A stretch of DNA of 20,198 bases from Candidatus Cloacimonadota bacterium (lineage in GTDB: Bacteria > Cloacimonadota > Cloacimonadia > Cloacimonadales > JAIOQZ01). The translations under genes and the position numbers were made by a program. The stretch covers positions 1-20,198 of the forward strand of contig JAIOTM010000364.1 of the NCBI GenBank assembly GCA_021106755.1, in the 5' to 3' direction. The notes beneath the pieces are model-generated. The model was given only the letters and a program-made list of their open reading frames with translations. It was not told the origin of the DNA and ran no database searches. Of this stretch, positions 1-5,418 are shown piece after piece (within the stretch, counting starts at the first letter, position 1; the number at the start of each line of letters is the position of its first letter).

Positions 1-204
1 ACCTGAGCCTGACCGGATAATACATCTGAGGTTGGGATAGCAGTTCATAACCGACGAAGTCACCTTAGTGGCGGTTCTTACCAGCAGAATCATCACTTTA
101 TCACAATCAATATCGGGCGGAGAATGAAAAAAATGGTCAATCCGCAACTCTTTTGTACGTGCCGCGAAACCCTCCGGCATTGCATCCAGACAAACAGTGT
201 ACAT
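1..204 (-). CDS. D-2-hydroxyacid dehydrogenase (phosphoglycerate dehydrogenase-like), N-terminus only
   Basis: The 68 codons from the ATG at 204 down to the window edge are open and in frame. They encode the N-terminal substrate-binding part of the D-isomer-specific 2-hydroxyacid dehydrogenase family. The segment reading VRTATKVTSSVMNCYPNLR followed by IIRSGSG matches the family pattern of a V-R-(S/T)-x-T-K-V block, then 'P-N-L-(K/R)-x-I-x-R-x-G-x-G'. 3-Phosphoglycerate dehydrogenase (SerA, first step of serine synthesis) is the commonest member, but glyoxylate or other 2-hydroxyacid reductases look alike at this end. The NAD-binding domain and catalytic Arg/Glu/His lie outside the window. 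Its ATG overlaps the hldD stop by one base (TAATG), so it is probably translationally coupled and last in this run of genes. Confidence 0.8.
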   Translation of the reverse strand, partial: MYTVCLDAMPEGFAARTKELRIDHFFHSPPDIDCDKVMILLVRTATKVTSSVMNCYPNLRCIIRSGSG

Positions 205-1175
205 TAAAGGTACTTGTTATTGGTTAGCAGGTATTCCTGAATATAATTTTTAACCCCATCTTCCAGCGAAGTAAACTTGCAGGGGCAACCACTCTTTTCC
301 AGGGCGTCCATTTCAGCCTGAGTAAAGTTCTGGTAATGCTCATGCAAATCTGCGGGCATATCAATGTATTCGATACTGGCAGGTTTATCTAAGGCAGCAA
401 AAACAGCTTTTGCCAAATCGTTCCAGGTTCGCGCGATACCCGTACCCAAGTTGTAAAGCCCCTTGATTTCCGGATTATTGAGCAAGTACCACATTGTATC
501 TACAACATCTTTCACATAAATAAAATCACGTTGCTGATTGCCATCTTTCCAATCACTATGGTTAGATTTGAAGAGCTTTATCTTTCCGGTTTCCATAACC
601 TGATTATACGCTTTTATTACCATGCTCCGCATAGAACCTTTGTGGTATTCATTCGGACCATATACATTAAAGAATTTCAGCCCGGTAAGTAATTTCAGGG
701 CTTCGGTGCGGGTAGCCCATAAATCCATAAGTTGTTTGGAATATCCATACATGTTAGTAGGGTGAATTTGCATAGTCATTTCCGGGTCATCCGAGAAACC
801 AAGAGAACCATCCCCATAAGTCGCGCCGCTACTCGCATAGCAAAACCATGTATCATTCTTGATTGCCCATTCTGCTAACTCTTTGCTGTATTTGTAGTTA
901 TTCTCAAGCAAATATTCAGCGTTCCGCTCAGTAGTAGAAGAACAGGCACCCATGTGGAACATCGCGTCTATCGGGTACTTAAAAATGTTATCCATAACCA
1001 TTCGCAAAAACGTGTCTTTGTGTATATAATCGCTGAACTGTAGATTGACAAGATTTTTCCATTTATCACCTGTACCCAAATCATCTACGATGATGATGTC
1101 CTGAATTCCTTCATCGTTGAGCTTAGCCACCAGCGCGCTACCGATAAAACCAGCTCCTCCCGTAACTACAAACAT
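204..1175 (-). CDS. hldD: ADP-L-glycero-D-manno-heptose 6-epimerase
   Basis: This 323-residue extended short-chain dehydrogenase/reductase matches HldD (RfaD/WaaD), which epimerises ADP-D-glycero-D-manno-heptose to the L-glycero form used in the LPS inner core. The sequence shows an N-terminal Rossmann motif TGGAGFIG (residues 5-12), the family-specific block FHMGACSSTTE (about 73-83), a Ser (115/116) and the catalytic Y143-G-Y-S-K147, and the NVYGPNE segment with a following KGSM typical of heptose epimerases. Length is normal for the family (about 310-330). The start at 1175 has AAGGAG about 5 nt upstream, inside the end of rnhC, which it overlaps by 10 bp. The gene implies heptose-containing LPS, hence a diderm cell. 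The downstream dehydrogenase gene begins in its stop codon. Confidence 0.93.
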   Translation of the reverse strand: MFVVTGGAGFIGSALVAKLNDEGIQDIIIVDDLGTGDKWKNLVNLQFSDYIHKDTFLRMVMDNIFKYPIDAMFHMGACSSTTERNAEYLLENNYKYSKELAEWAIKNDTWFCYASSGATYGDGSLGFSDDPEMTMQIHPTNMYGYSKQLMDLWATRTEALKLLTGLKFFNVYGPNEYHKGSMRSMVIKAYNQVMETGKIKLFKSNHSDWKDGNQQRDFIYVKDVVDTMWYLLNNPEIKGLYNLGTGIARTWNDLAKAVFAALDKPASIEYIDMPADLHEHYQNFTQAEMDALEKSGCPCKFTSLEDGVKNYIQEYLLTNNKYL

Positions 1176-2101
1176 TGGTTCTCCTTTTTGCCTGAGAAAC
1201 TATTCTTGAAATGAAGTTTGGCAACTTCTTTCATTCTTTCTCTTGGCCAGTGCTGTAAGAATTCGTCGCCGGCTTCTGCTATTCCCGCACCCGCACCTCG
1301 GGGAAATTTCATGCCGAATTTTGTTGAGATACGCTTGATCCCCTGTAAAAAATGATAGCGGGCTAATATTGATGCCGCCGCTACGGCAGGATCAGATTCC
1401 GCTTTTGTCGCGGCTTTAATCTGTATCTTATTAGTATCTTTTATAGCGTTATTGAACCGGATGTTTTTCGCGAACTGATCAACTAAAGCTCCTTCAAAGG
1501 GCATCCGCTCCCTAAGTGAAACGATAGCTCTGGAGTGCATCCATGTGAGTAATTCGTTAAGCTTTTTGCCCTGATTGCGGAAGCTGTTGTATAAATCGTT
1601 ATATTTCTCCGGTTGCAGAGTTACTACTTCAATCCGCTCTCGGTAACTTCGATGCAATTCCCGCGCGATTGATTCTATCTGCTCTGCTGTACAACGTTTT
1701 GAATCTTTTACTCCGATTGTCAGTAAGTCGGGGATAATGGACTCCTCGACAACAAATCCGCAGGTAACGAGTGGTCCAAACACATCTCCCTTGCCGGATT
1801 CATCGGTGCCGCACCATGTTTTCCAATTATGAAGCCGTGGCTGAAAGAGGGTTGCAATAAATACGGCAAGTTTCACGTGTAACGTGCTCCCTTTCTTTTT
1901 ATCAATAATCCACGATAGTCCTTTTTTCTTTGAGTAATAGAAGGTCACTCCGCAAGAGCTATTCTCTTTTTCCAGCATAAGACGAATACCGTAGTTTATC
2001 GGTTTCTCATCGGTTAGTCGATAACCTTCCGTTTCGATACGTTCGAGAAATTTTGCGGTAGCTTTAAGTAGCTCTGAATTTGATACTTCTGTATAGTTCA
2101 T
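1166..2101 (-). CDS. rnhC: Ribonuclease HIII
   Basis: This 311-residue protein cleaves the RNA strand of RNA-DNA hybrids. Residues 1 to about 90 form an N-terminal extension of the size and position of the TBP-like substrate-binding domain that separates RNase HIII from HII. The catalytic domain then opens with GTDESGKGD (D100, E101), a HIII-type signature, followed by KDSK (132-135), the acidic D208 in VDQF and D237 in SDPAVAAASILAR, which are the probable metal-binding residues. Length fits HIII (about 300) rather than HII (about 200). The start at 2101 has AAAGG close upstream. Its stop lies inside the start of hldD, so the two are probably co-translated although their functions are unrelated. 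No type HI or HII gene is present in the window. Confidence 0.9.
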   Translation of the reverse strand: MNYTEVSNSELLKATAKFLERIETEGYRLTDEKPINYGIRLMLEKENSSCGVTFYYSKKKGLSWIIDKKKGSTLHVKLAVFIATLFQPRLHNWKTWCGTDESGKGDVFGPLVTCGFVVEESIIPDLLTIGVKDSKRCTAEQIESIARELHRSYRERIEVVTLQPEKYNDLYNSFRNQGKKLNELLTWMHSRAIVSLRERMPFEGALVDQFAKNIRFNNAIKDTNKIQIKAATKAESDPAVAAASILARYHFLQGIKRISTKFGMKFPRGAGAGIAEAGDEFLQHWPRERMKEVAKLHFKNSFSGKKENQCL

Positions 2102-2151
2102 TTACCTTTGCATCACTCCGTTTGATAATTTACAAGCTTTATGATTGTTTA

Positions 2152-2604
2152 TTAAATGTCAATATCTTCGAGTCGGTGCAACAACTCTTTACGCCACAAT
2201 CCGCCACTGAAGCCACCCAGTCCGTTTTTCGCTACAACCCGGTGACATGGAATAACTACTGGCAACGGGTTCGCGCCAACCGCGTTTCCAACAGCACGCG
2301 CACTACCCGAACGTCCAATGTTTCGAGCTATATCGCTGTAAGTTACTACTTTCCCGTAAGGAATCCGGCTACATTCCGTCCAGACCTGATGTTGGAAATT
2401 AGTGCCTTTAAGCTCAATCTGAAGTGAAAAATTAATCAGGTTTCCCTGAAAATAGCTTTGCAACTGCTCCGAGACAACTGAGGCGTAATTTTCTGGCTTC
2501 ACTTGCTGACGCGGTGGTTCATCAAGAAATTCCAGTCGAACTACTTTCTGATTCGTGATTGAAATGCCTATCCAACCCAAACTTGTCTGAAGATGATATA
2601 GCAT
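2152..2604 (-). CDS. ogt: Methylated-DNA--[protein]-cysteine S-methyltransferase
   Basis: This 150-residue protein is a suicide DNA repair enzyme that transfers alkyl groups from O6-alkylguanine to its own cysteine. The active-site motif PCHRV is at 119-123 (C120). The preceding helix-turn-helix segment has the usual Y-x-x-I-A element (YSDIA, 89-93) and the arginine finger in SARAVG (R103), followed by GNAVGANPLPVVIPCHRV. The C-terminal GGFSGG segment is standard. It is a short, single-domain Ogt/MGMT with a small N-terminal RNase-H-like cap and no AraC/Ada domain, so I do not expect Ada-type regulation. The start at 2604 has GGAGG 4 nt upstream. It sits 40 bp after tRNA-Arg and 50 bp before rnhC on the same strand. 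ogt and the C-terminal domain of ada cannot be told apart by name alone. Confidence 0.93.
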   Translation of the reverse strand: MLYHLQTSLGWIGISITNQKVVRLEFLDEPPRQQVKPENYASVVSEQLQSYFQGNLINFSLQIELKGTNFQHQVWTECSRIPYGKVVTYSDIARNIGRSGSARAVGNAVGANPLPVVIPCHRVVAKNGLGGFSGGLWRKELLHRLEDIDI

Positions 2605-2634
2605 CCAGCCTCCAGCTTATCGACCTGCCACTAT

Positions 2635-2643
2635 AAAAAAAAG
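2635..2643 (-). terminator. T8 tract immediately after tRNA-Arg
   Basis: On the minus strand the tRNA 3' end is followed by C then eight T. No separate hairpin stands before it, so if it terminates it would use the acceptor/T-arm helix of the tRNA as the stem. It might separate ogt-rnhC-hldD from tRNA transcription, or it might only guide 3' trimming. Assigned from base composition only. Confidence 0.35.
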
Positions 2644-2717
2644 CACGCCTGAAGGGATTCGAACCCCAAACCTCCTGATCCGTAGTCAGGTGCTCTATCC
2701 AGTTGAGCTACAGGCGC
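2644..2717 (-). tRNA. tRNA-Arg (anticodon ACG)
   Basis: On the minus strand a 74-nt cloverleaf begins GCGCCTG and ends CAGGCGT plus discriminator G, giving a 7-bp acceptor stem whose first pair is a G-U wobble. The D arm has TAGCTCAACTGGATAGAGCA, the anticodon stem-loop is CCTGA-CTACGGA-TCAGG with anticodon ACG (read as ICG for CGU/CGC/CGA Arg codons), and the T arm has GGTTCGAATCC. CCA is not encoded: the 3' flank is C followed by eight T (2635-2642). That T-run could end transcription just after the tRNA. It lies between hflX and ogt on the same strand. Confidence 0.96.
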
Positions 2718-3230
2718 ACATGGTTGATAAGAAAAATTTCACAGTATGATACGTCAAGAACATTCTAAAAAATATAATTCGTGTCAAGCAGATAATGGAA
2801 GTACACGCATACCCCCATTTTTTTCATTTCGGATGACCTTTGCCAACGTTTTTGCATTTCCTGAGCTAATTTCTATCTAATCAGCAAAGATTTAAGTTGC
2901 GGTAAATTTCTCCATACTTCGGGTTCGAAGTAGATTTTACGCCGTCACCACTCAGTTTGAAGAAATTTCCTCGCAATCTGCTTTTTTTCAAAAAAAGCAC
3001 ACAGAAAAAACTATTGGATCAGCAGACAAAGTTGCGAATAAAGACAGGATAAGAAATCCAATTATTCACGCCATAACAGACTTTATTCTATTGAATTTCA
3101 ATCGGTTGCAACGAATACTTTGCACCATGATGGGGGTATGCCTGCTTTTTTGAATTTCATTCAACGCTGGTTTTTCTGCCAACACTTTCAGCACTGAATA
3201 AACAGCGTTATTACTCGTGATAAGTTTCTT
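2718..3230. other. Non-coding gap between hflX and tRNA-Arg
   Basis: The 513-bp stretch has no convincing ORF on either strand. Most of it is occupied by an element bounded by inverted repeats (2804-3144, described separately). On the tRNA side, minus-strand TTGACA (2787-2782) and TTGACG (2757-2752) are possible -35 boxes for tRNA-Arg; no good -10 is visible at the standard spacing. On the hflX side there is a long-range AACGCTG/CAGCGTT inverted pair (3163-3209) without a T-run. Confidence 0.6.
2804..3144. mobile_element. Possible MITE-like element with 15-bp terminal inverted repeats
   Basis: CACGCATACCCCCAT (2804-2818) is matched in inverted orientation by ATGGGGGTATGCCTG (3130-3144): 14 of 15 positions pair and the inner 12 are perfect. 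The enclosed stretch of about 310 bp is non-coding and rich in small palindromes: TACTTCG/CGAAGTA with a 4-nt loop (2915-2932), GC-T7-C-A7-GC (2980-2998) and GAATAAAG/CTTTATTC (3036-3088). This size and layout fit a non-autonomous transposon-derived element. I see no target-site duplication and no transposase, so it could be old or simply a structured spacer. Confidence 0.4.
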
Positions 3231-4478
3231 TTATTCAGACTCCTGAATGAAGGCTTCGAAGCGTTTACAGGCTACTTTATCCATTTCAGCTATCATTTTC
3301 ACGCCGGAATCAAGATAAGATTTATCGGCTATGTAGGCTTCGTTGTGGACTCGTGAAGCCACATCCTGCTTATCCCAGGGAATAAATAACTCTACTTTCC
3401 GTGTATCGAAAAGCTCTTCATCTAATCGATTCAACAGGTGTTCCATGAAATCCCCGTACAGAGCGGAAAGCGCGATGCTGTCTGTATATATTTCTTCTAA
3501 AACAGCGGCGGGATATTCTGATTTATCGAGCTTATTTAACACATGCAGACGGTGTATATCTCCCGCGTCAATTTCCTGAAGAACGTTTTCCACCGTTTCG
3601 ATTTGCCGCTGATGATTCGGGTCGGCGATGTCTGTAACATGAAGTAGTAAATCGCTGTCAACCGTATCCTTGAGCGTTGCCCGGAACGAAGCTACTAACT
3701 CGTGGGGCAGATTAGCAATGAATCCGATTGTATCGGATAGCACTACCTGTCGCCCTTTGGGGGTTGTAATTCGTCGGGAACGGGATTCCAGAGTGGCAAA
3801 CAATTGATTTTTCACCAGTGAGTCTGCATTGGTTAACTGGTTGATCAAGGTTGATTTACCCGCATTCGTGTAACCTACAAGGCAAACTTTGGGGATAGAA
3901 CTACGCCGTTTTGAACGTGTATCATGGCGGACGGCAATGTGTTTCAATTCTTCCGAAACACGAACTATTTCTGCCGATATTCGCCGTCGATCAACTTCGA
4001 GTTGCGTTTCGCCCATTCCGCGACCAGCTGATGCCGTACCACCGCTACTTGATGAAGTTTTCCCAAAGTGAGACCAGAGTTTACGCAGGCGGGGCAACTG
4101 ATATTGCAACTCTGCCAGCTTAACCTGCAAGCGCGACTCTTTTGTTCCCGCGTGCTGATGGAAGATTTCAAGGATAATTTCGGTTCTGTCCGCTACTTCA
4201 ATCTCGAATCGTTTGCGGATATTGCGAGCCTGCGAGGGCGACAACTCGTTATCGAAAACGAGCAGTCCGATTTCCTCTTCCCGCATTTTTTCGGCGATTT
4301 CTTCCATTAATCCCTTGCCCGCATACGTTGCGGAATCTGGGTGTTTACGCTTCTGAATATATCGGGCTACTGGCTTAACGCCAGTTGTAAGAACAAGTTG
4401 CTCTAACTCATCGAGCGAGAGTTCGGCGGCTTTATTATCTGTTTCCAGATTTATACCTAATATTATTGCTTTTTTCAT
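3231..4478 (-). CDS. hflX: GTPase HflX
   Basis: This 415-residue protein is a ribosome-associated GTPase that splits stalled or damaged 70S ribosomes by binding near the peptidyl-transferase centre; some homologues give resistance to ribosome-targeting antibiotics. Residues 1-190 form the HflX N-terminal domain, including YAGKGLMEE, FDNELSPSQ, VADRTEIILEIF and the glycine-rich loop before GRGMGETQLEVDRR. The G domain has G1 GYTNAGKST (202-210), G2-region LFATL (226-230), G3 DTIGF (249-253), G4 NKLD (315-318) and G5 SAL (338-340). Length is at the usual size for the family. ATG at 4478 has TAAGGAG about 6 nt upstream. Upstream lies a leader with a tiny ORF, alternative hairpins and an intrinsic terminator (4514-4720), so expression is probably attenuation-controlled. 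Confidence 0.95.
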   Translation of the reverse strand: MKKAIILGINLETDNKAAELSLDELEQLVLTTGVKPVARYIQKRKHPDSATYAGKGLMEEIAEKMREEEIGLLVFDNELSPSQARNIRKRFEIEVADRTEIILEIFHQHAGTKESRLQVKLAELQYQLPRLRKLWSHFGKTSSSSGGTASAGRGMGETQLEVDRRRISAEIVRVSEELKHIAVRHDTRSKRRSSIPKVCLVGYTNAGKSTLINQLTNADSLVKNQLFATLESRSRRITTPKGRQVVLSDTIGFIANLPHELVASFRATLKDTVDSDLLLHVTDIADPNHQRQIETVENVLQEIDAGDIHRLHVLNKLDKSEYPAAVLEEIYTDSIALSALYGDFMEHLLNRLDEELFDTRKVELFIPWDKQDVASRVHNEAYIADKSYLDSGVKMIAEMDKVACKRFEAFIQESE

Positions 4479-4480
4479 AC

Positions 4481-4490
4481 AATCTCCTTA
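4481..4490 (-). promoter_or_regulatory. hflX ribosome binding site
   Basis: Minus-strand TAAGGAGATT ends 2 nt before the hflX ATG, with the AAGGAG core about 6 nt upstream. The U-rich stretch at 4560-4554 (UCUCUUU) could pair with AAGGAGA at 4489-4483 using one G-U pair. The leader could therefore affect translation as well as termination; this is inference. Confidence 0.6.
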
Positions 4491-4513
4491 TCTGTATTCC
4501 TCTTGACCAGTCG

Positions 4514-4547
4514 AAAAAAAGCCTGCGGAATTGGTCTCGCAGGCTTT
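4514..4547 (-). terminator. Intrinsic terminator (attenuator) in the hflX leader
   Basis: On the minus strand AAAGCCTGCG pairs perfectly with CGCAGGCTTT (10 bp) around a 10-nt loop and runs into seven T. It is a textbook Rho-independent terminator. It stands 35 bp upstream of hflX with no full-length gene before it, so its natural role is premature termination of the hflX transcript. Its loop carries GAGACC (4538-4533), which can instead pair with GGTCTC (4562-4557) upstream, a possible antiterminator. Confidence 0.85.
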
Positions 4548-4551
4548 ATAT

Positions 4552-4633
4552 AAAAAGAGACCGGTCCCGTCCGTGATGATGTTGTAGGCAGACCGATCTC
4601 AAAAATTATTGAAAGAGTCGATCGGCATCTACC
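4552..4633 (-). promoter_or_regulatory. Mutually exclusive hairpins of the hflX leader
   Basis: Reading the minus strand, segment 1 is GGTAGATGCCGATC (4633-4620, including the end of the leader ORF). Segment 2 is GAGATCGGTCTGCC (4600-4587), segment 3 is GACCGGTCTC (4566-4557) and segment 4 is GAGACC (4538-4533). 1:2 makes 12 pairs with a 2-nt bulge; 2:3 makes 10 continuous pairs with one G-U and is followed by TTTTT; 3:4 makes 6 pairs. Each segment can pair with its neighbour on either side, as in transcription attenuators. Confidence 0.7.
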
Positions 4634-4658
4634 AACGTAAGCGAAGCTTGTTGATCAT
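4629..4658 (-). CDS. Nine-residue leader peptide MINKLRLRW upstream of hflX
   Basis: The minus-strand ORF reads ATG-ATC-AAC-AAG-CTT-CGC-TTA-CGT-TGG-TAG. The SD AAAGGAG ends 8 nt before this ATG, as strong as the SDs of neighbouring genes; a nearer ATG at 4666 abuts the SD and stops after three codons. The peptide contains K4-L5-R6 and R6-L7-R8. Established knowledge: Arg/Lys-X-Arg/Lys ('+X+') tripeptides arrest macrolide-bound ribosomes, as in the ErmD leader peptide with its R-L-R. The stop codon lies in the first arm of the leader hairpins, the geometry expected for a ribosome-sensing attenuator. Alternatives are a Trp- or Arg-sensing leader, or an incidental mini-ORF. I infer a regulatory role and no function for the peptide itself. 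Confidence 0.7.
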   Translation of the reverse strand: MINKLRLRW

Positions 4659-4687
4659 GATGTCATCTCCTTTTTGCATATTTACTG

Positions 4688-4716
4688 CATGATTGATATG
4701 GTGGGATATGTGTCAA
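4688..4716 (-). promoter_or_regulatory. Possible promoter for the hflX leader
   Basis: Minus-strand TTGACA at 4716-4711 is a perfect -35 hexamer, 53 nt before the leader-peptide ATG. At 17-nt spacing the -10 would be ATCATG (4693-4688), a poor match, so only the -35 is convincing. Confidence 0.4.
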
Positions 4717-4753
4717 TGAAAATATTTGTCAGCAATTTTTCTGATGTCTGAAC

Positions 4754-4784
4754 CTTGATTTACTTGATTATCTTGATTTCTTGA
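4754..4784. repeat. Four phased CTTGA(TT) repeats in the divergent promoter region
   Basis: CTTGATT occurs at 4754-4760, 4763-4769 and 4772-4778, with CTTGA at 4780-4784, a period of 9, 9 and 8 bp. They lie between the divergent hflX leader and the lipoprotein-mfd transcripts and could be a protein-binding array or simple slippage. Confidence 0.5.
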
Positions 4785-4865
4785 AAGACAACAGGTGTCG
4801 GGCAAACCTTCATTCAGTCATTGCGATAGCGACAGCTTTAAACCGGATAATCTCCCATAATTCAT

Positions 4866-4887
4866 TTGACACCCTATCTGTTATAAT
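4866..4887 (+). promoter_or_regulatory. Possible promoter of the lipoprotein-mfd operon
   Basis: TTGACA (4866-4871) and TATAAT (4882-4887) are both perfect consensus hexamers, but only 10 bp apart. They cannot be one standard sigma-70 promoter. TATAAT alone, 28 bp before the lipoprotein ATG, is the more likely functional element. Confidence 0.4.
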
Positions 4888-4914
4888 CATCATGCCATCT
4901 CAAAGGAGATAAAC

Positions 4915-5406
4915 ATGAAAACAAAATTAGGATTGATTTTACTCGTAGCTTTATTGTTTATAGCTTGTGTTCCAAAAGAGGCGGCTGAGACTCAGGCTGT
5001 TGAGGATGATTCGCAAGCAGTAACCGAGCATCCACGTGCGGTAGCGGATTCTCTGACAGCGGAAGAAAGCGTTGCGGCTCTTGCTGCGGCAGAAAACTGG
5101 TTGAAATTCGTTGATAACAAACAGTGGGACGAAAGCTGGGAAAACGCGGCAGTAATAATTCAGAATCATGTGCCGAAAGAGCAGTGGAGTTCGAAGATGG
5201 TAGAAGCATTTACTCCTTTTGGCGATTGTGTCTCGCGGGAATTTCTAACATCTGTCTATAAAACGGAATTGCCGGGTGCCCCATTTGGCAAATATCTCAT
5301 AATACGTTATCGTTGCGAGTACAGTTCCAAAGCTAATGTAATTGAAACCGTTACTCCTATGTTTGAAAGCGGAGAGTGGAAAGTTAGCGGTTATTATATC
5401 AGATAG
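4915..5406 (+). CDS. DUF4019-family putative lipoprotein
   Basis: This 163-residue protein has a K-charged N-terminus, a hydrophobic run LGLILLVALLFIA and then C18, read as a type II signal peptide with lipobox LFIAC; Phe at -3 is less common but tolerated. Residues 20-50 form an acidic, Ala-rich linker. Residues 55-163 match DUF4019: a helix with W and D, DESWENAA, the SREF segment, T-x-LPGAP-x-G-(K/E)-Y, and the ending ETVTP...W(K/R)VSGYYIR. The family's function is unknown; members are usually exported small domains. AAAGGAG lies 7 nt before the ATG. mfd begins 12 nt after its stop, so they probably share a transcript, though I see no functional link. Confidence 0.88.
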   Translation: MKTKLGLILLVALLFIACVPKEAAETQAVEDDSQAVTEHPRAVADSLTAEESVAALAAAENWLKFVDNKQWDESWENAAVIIQNHVPKEQWSSKMVEAFTPFGDCVSREFLTSVYKTELPGAPFGKYLIIRYRCEYSSKANVIETVTPMFESGEWKVSGYYIR

Positions 5407-5418
5407 CATCAAAAATTC

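Larger units (their letters stand above)
4479..4914. other. Divergent intergenic region between hflX and the lipoprotein gene
   Basis: The 436 bp hold the hflX leader (minus strand, 4479 to about 4700), then about 210 bp with the CTTGATT repeats and candidate promoters facing both ways. Apart from the nine-codon leader I see no coding potential. Confidence 0.7.

Noticed and set aside
2080..2427. Plus-strand ORF of 115 codons
   Set aside because: It lies antisense to ogt and its product has no recognisable features; it is a shadow of the ogt reading frame.
3163..3209. AACGCTG/CAGCGTT inverted pair as the hflX terminator
   Set aside because: The loop is over 30 nt and no T-run follows on the minus strand.
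4664..4666. Alternative leader start at ATG 4666 (minus strand)
   Set aside because: It directly abuts the SD and stops after three codons; the ATG at 4658 has ideal spacing.
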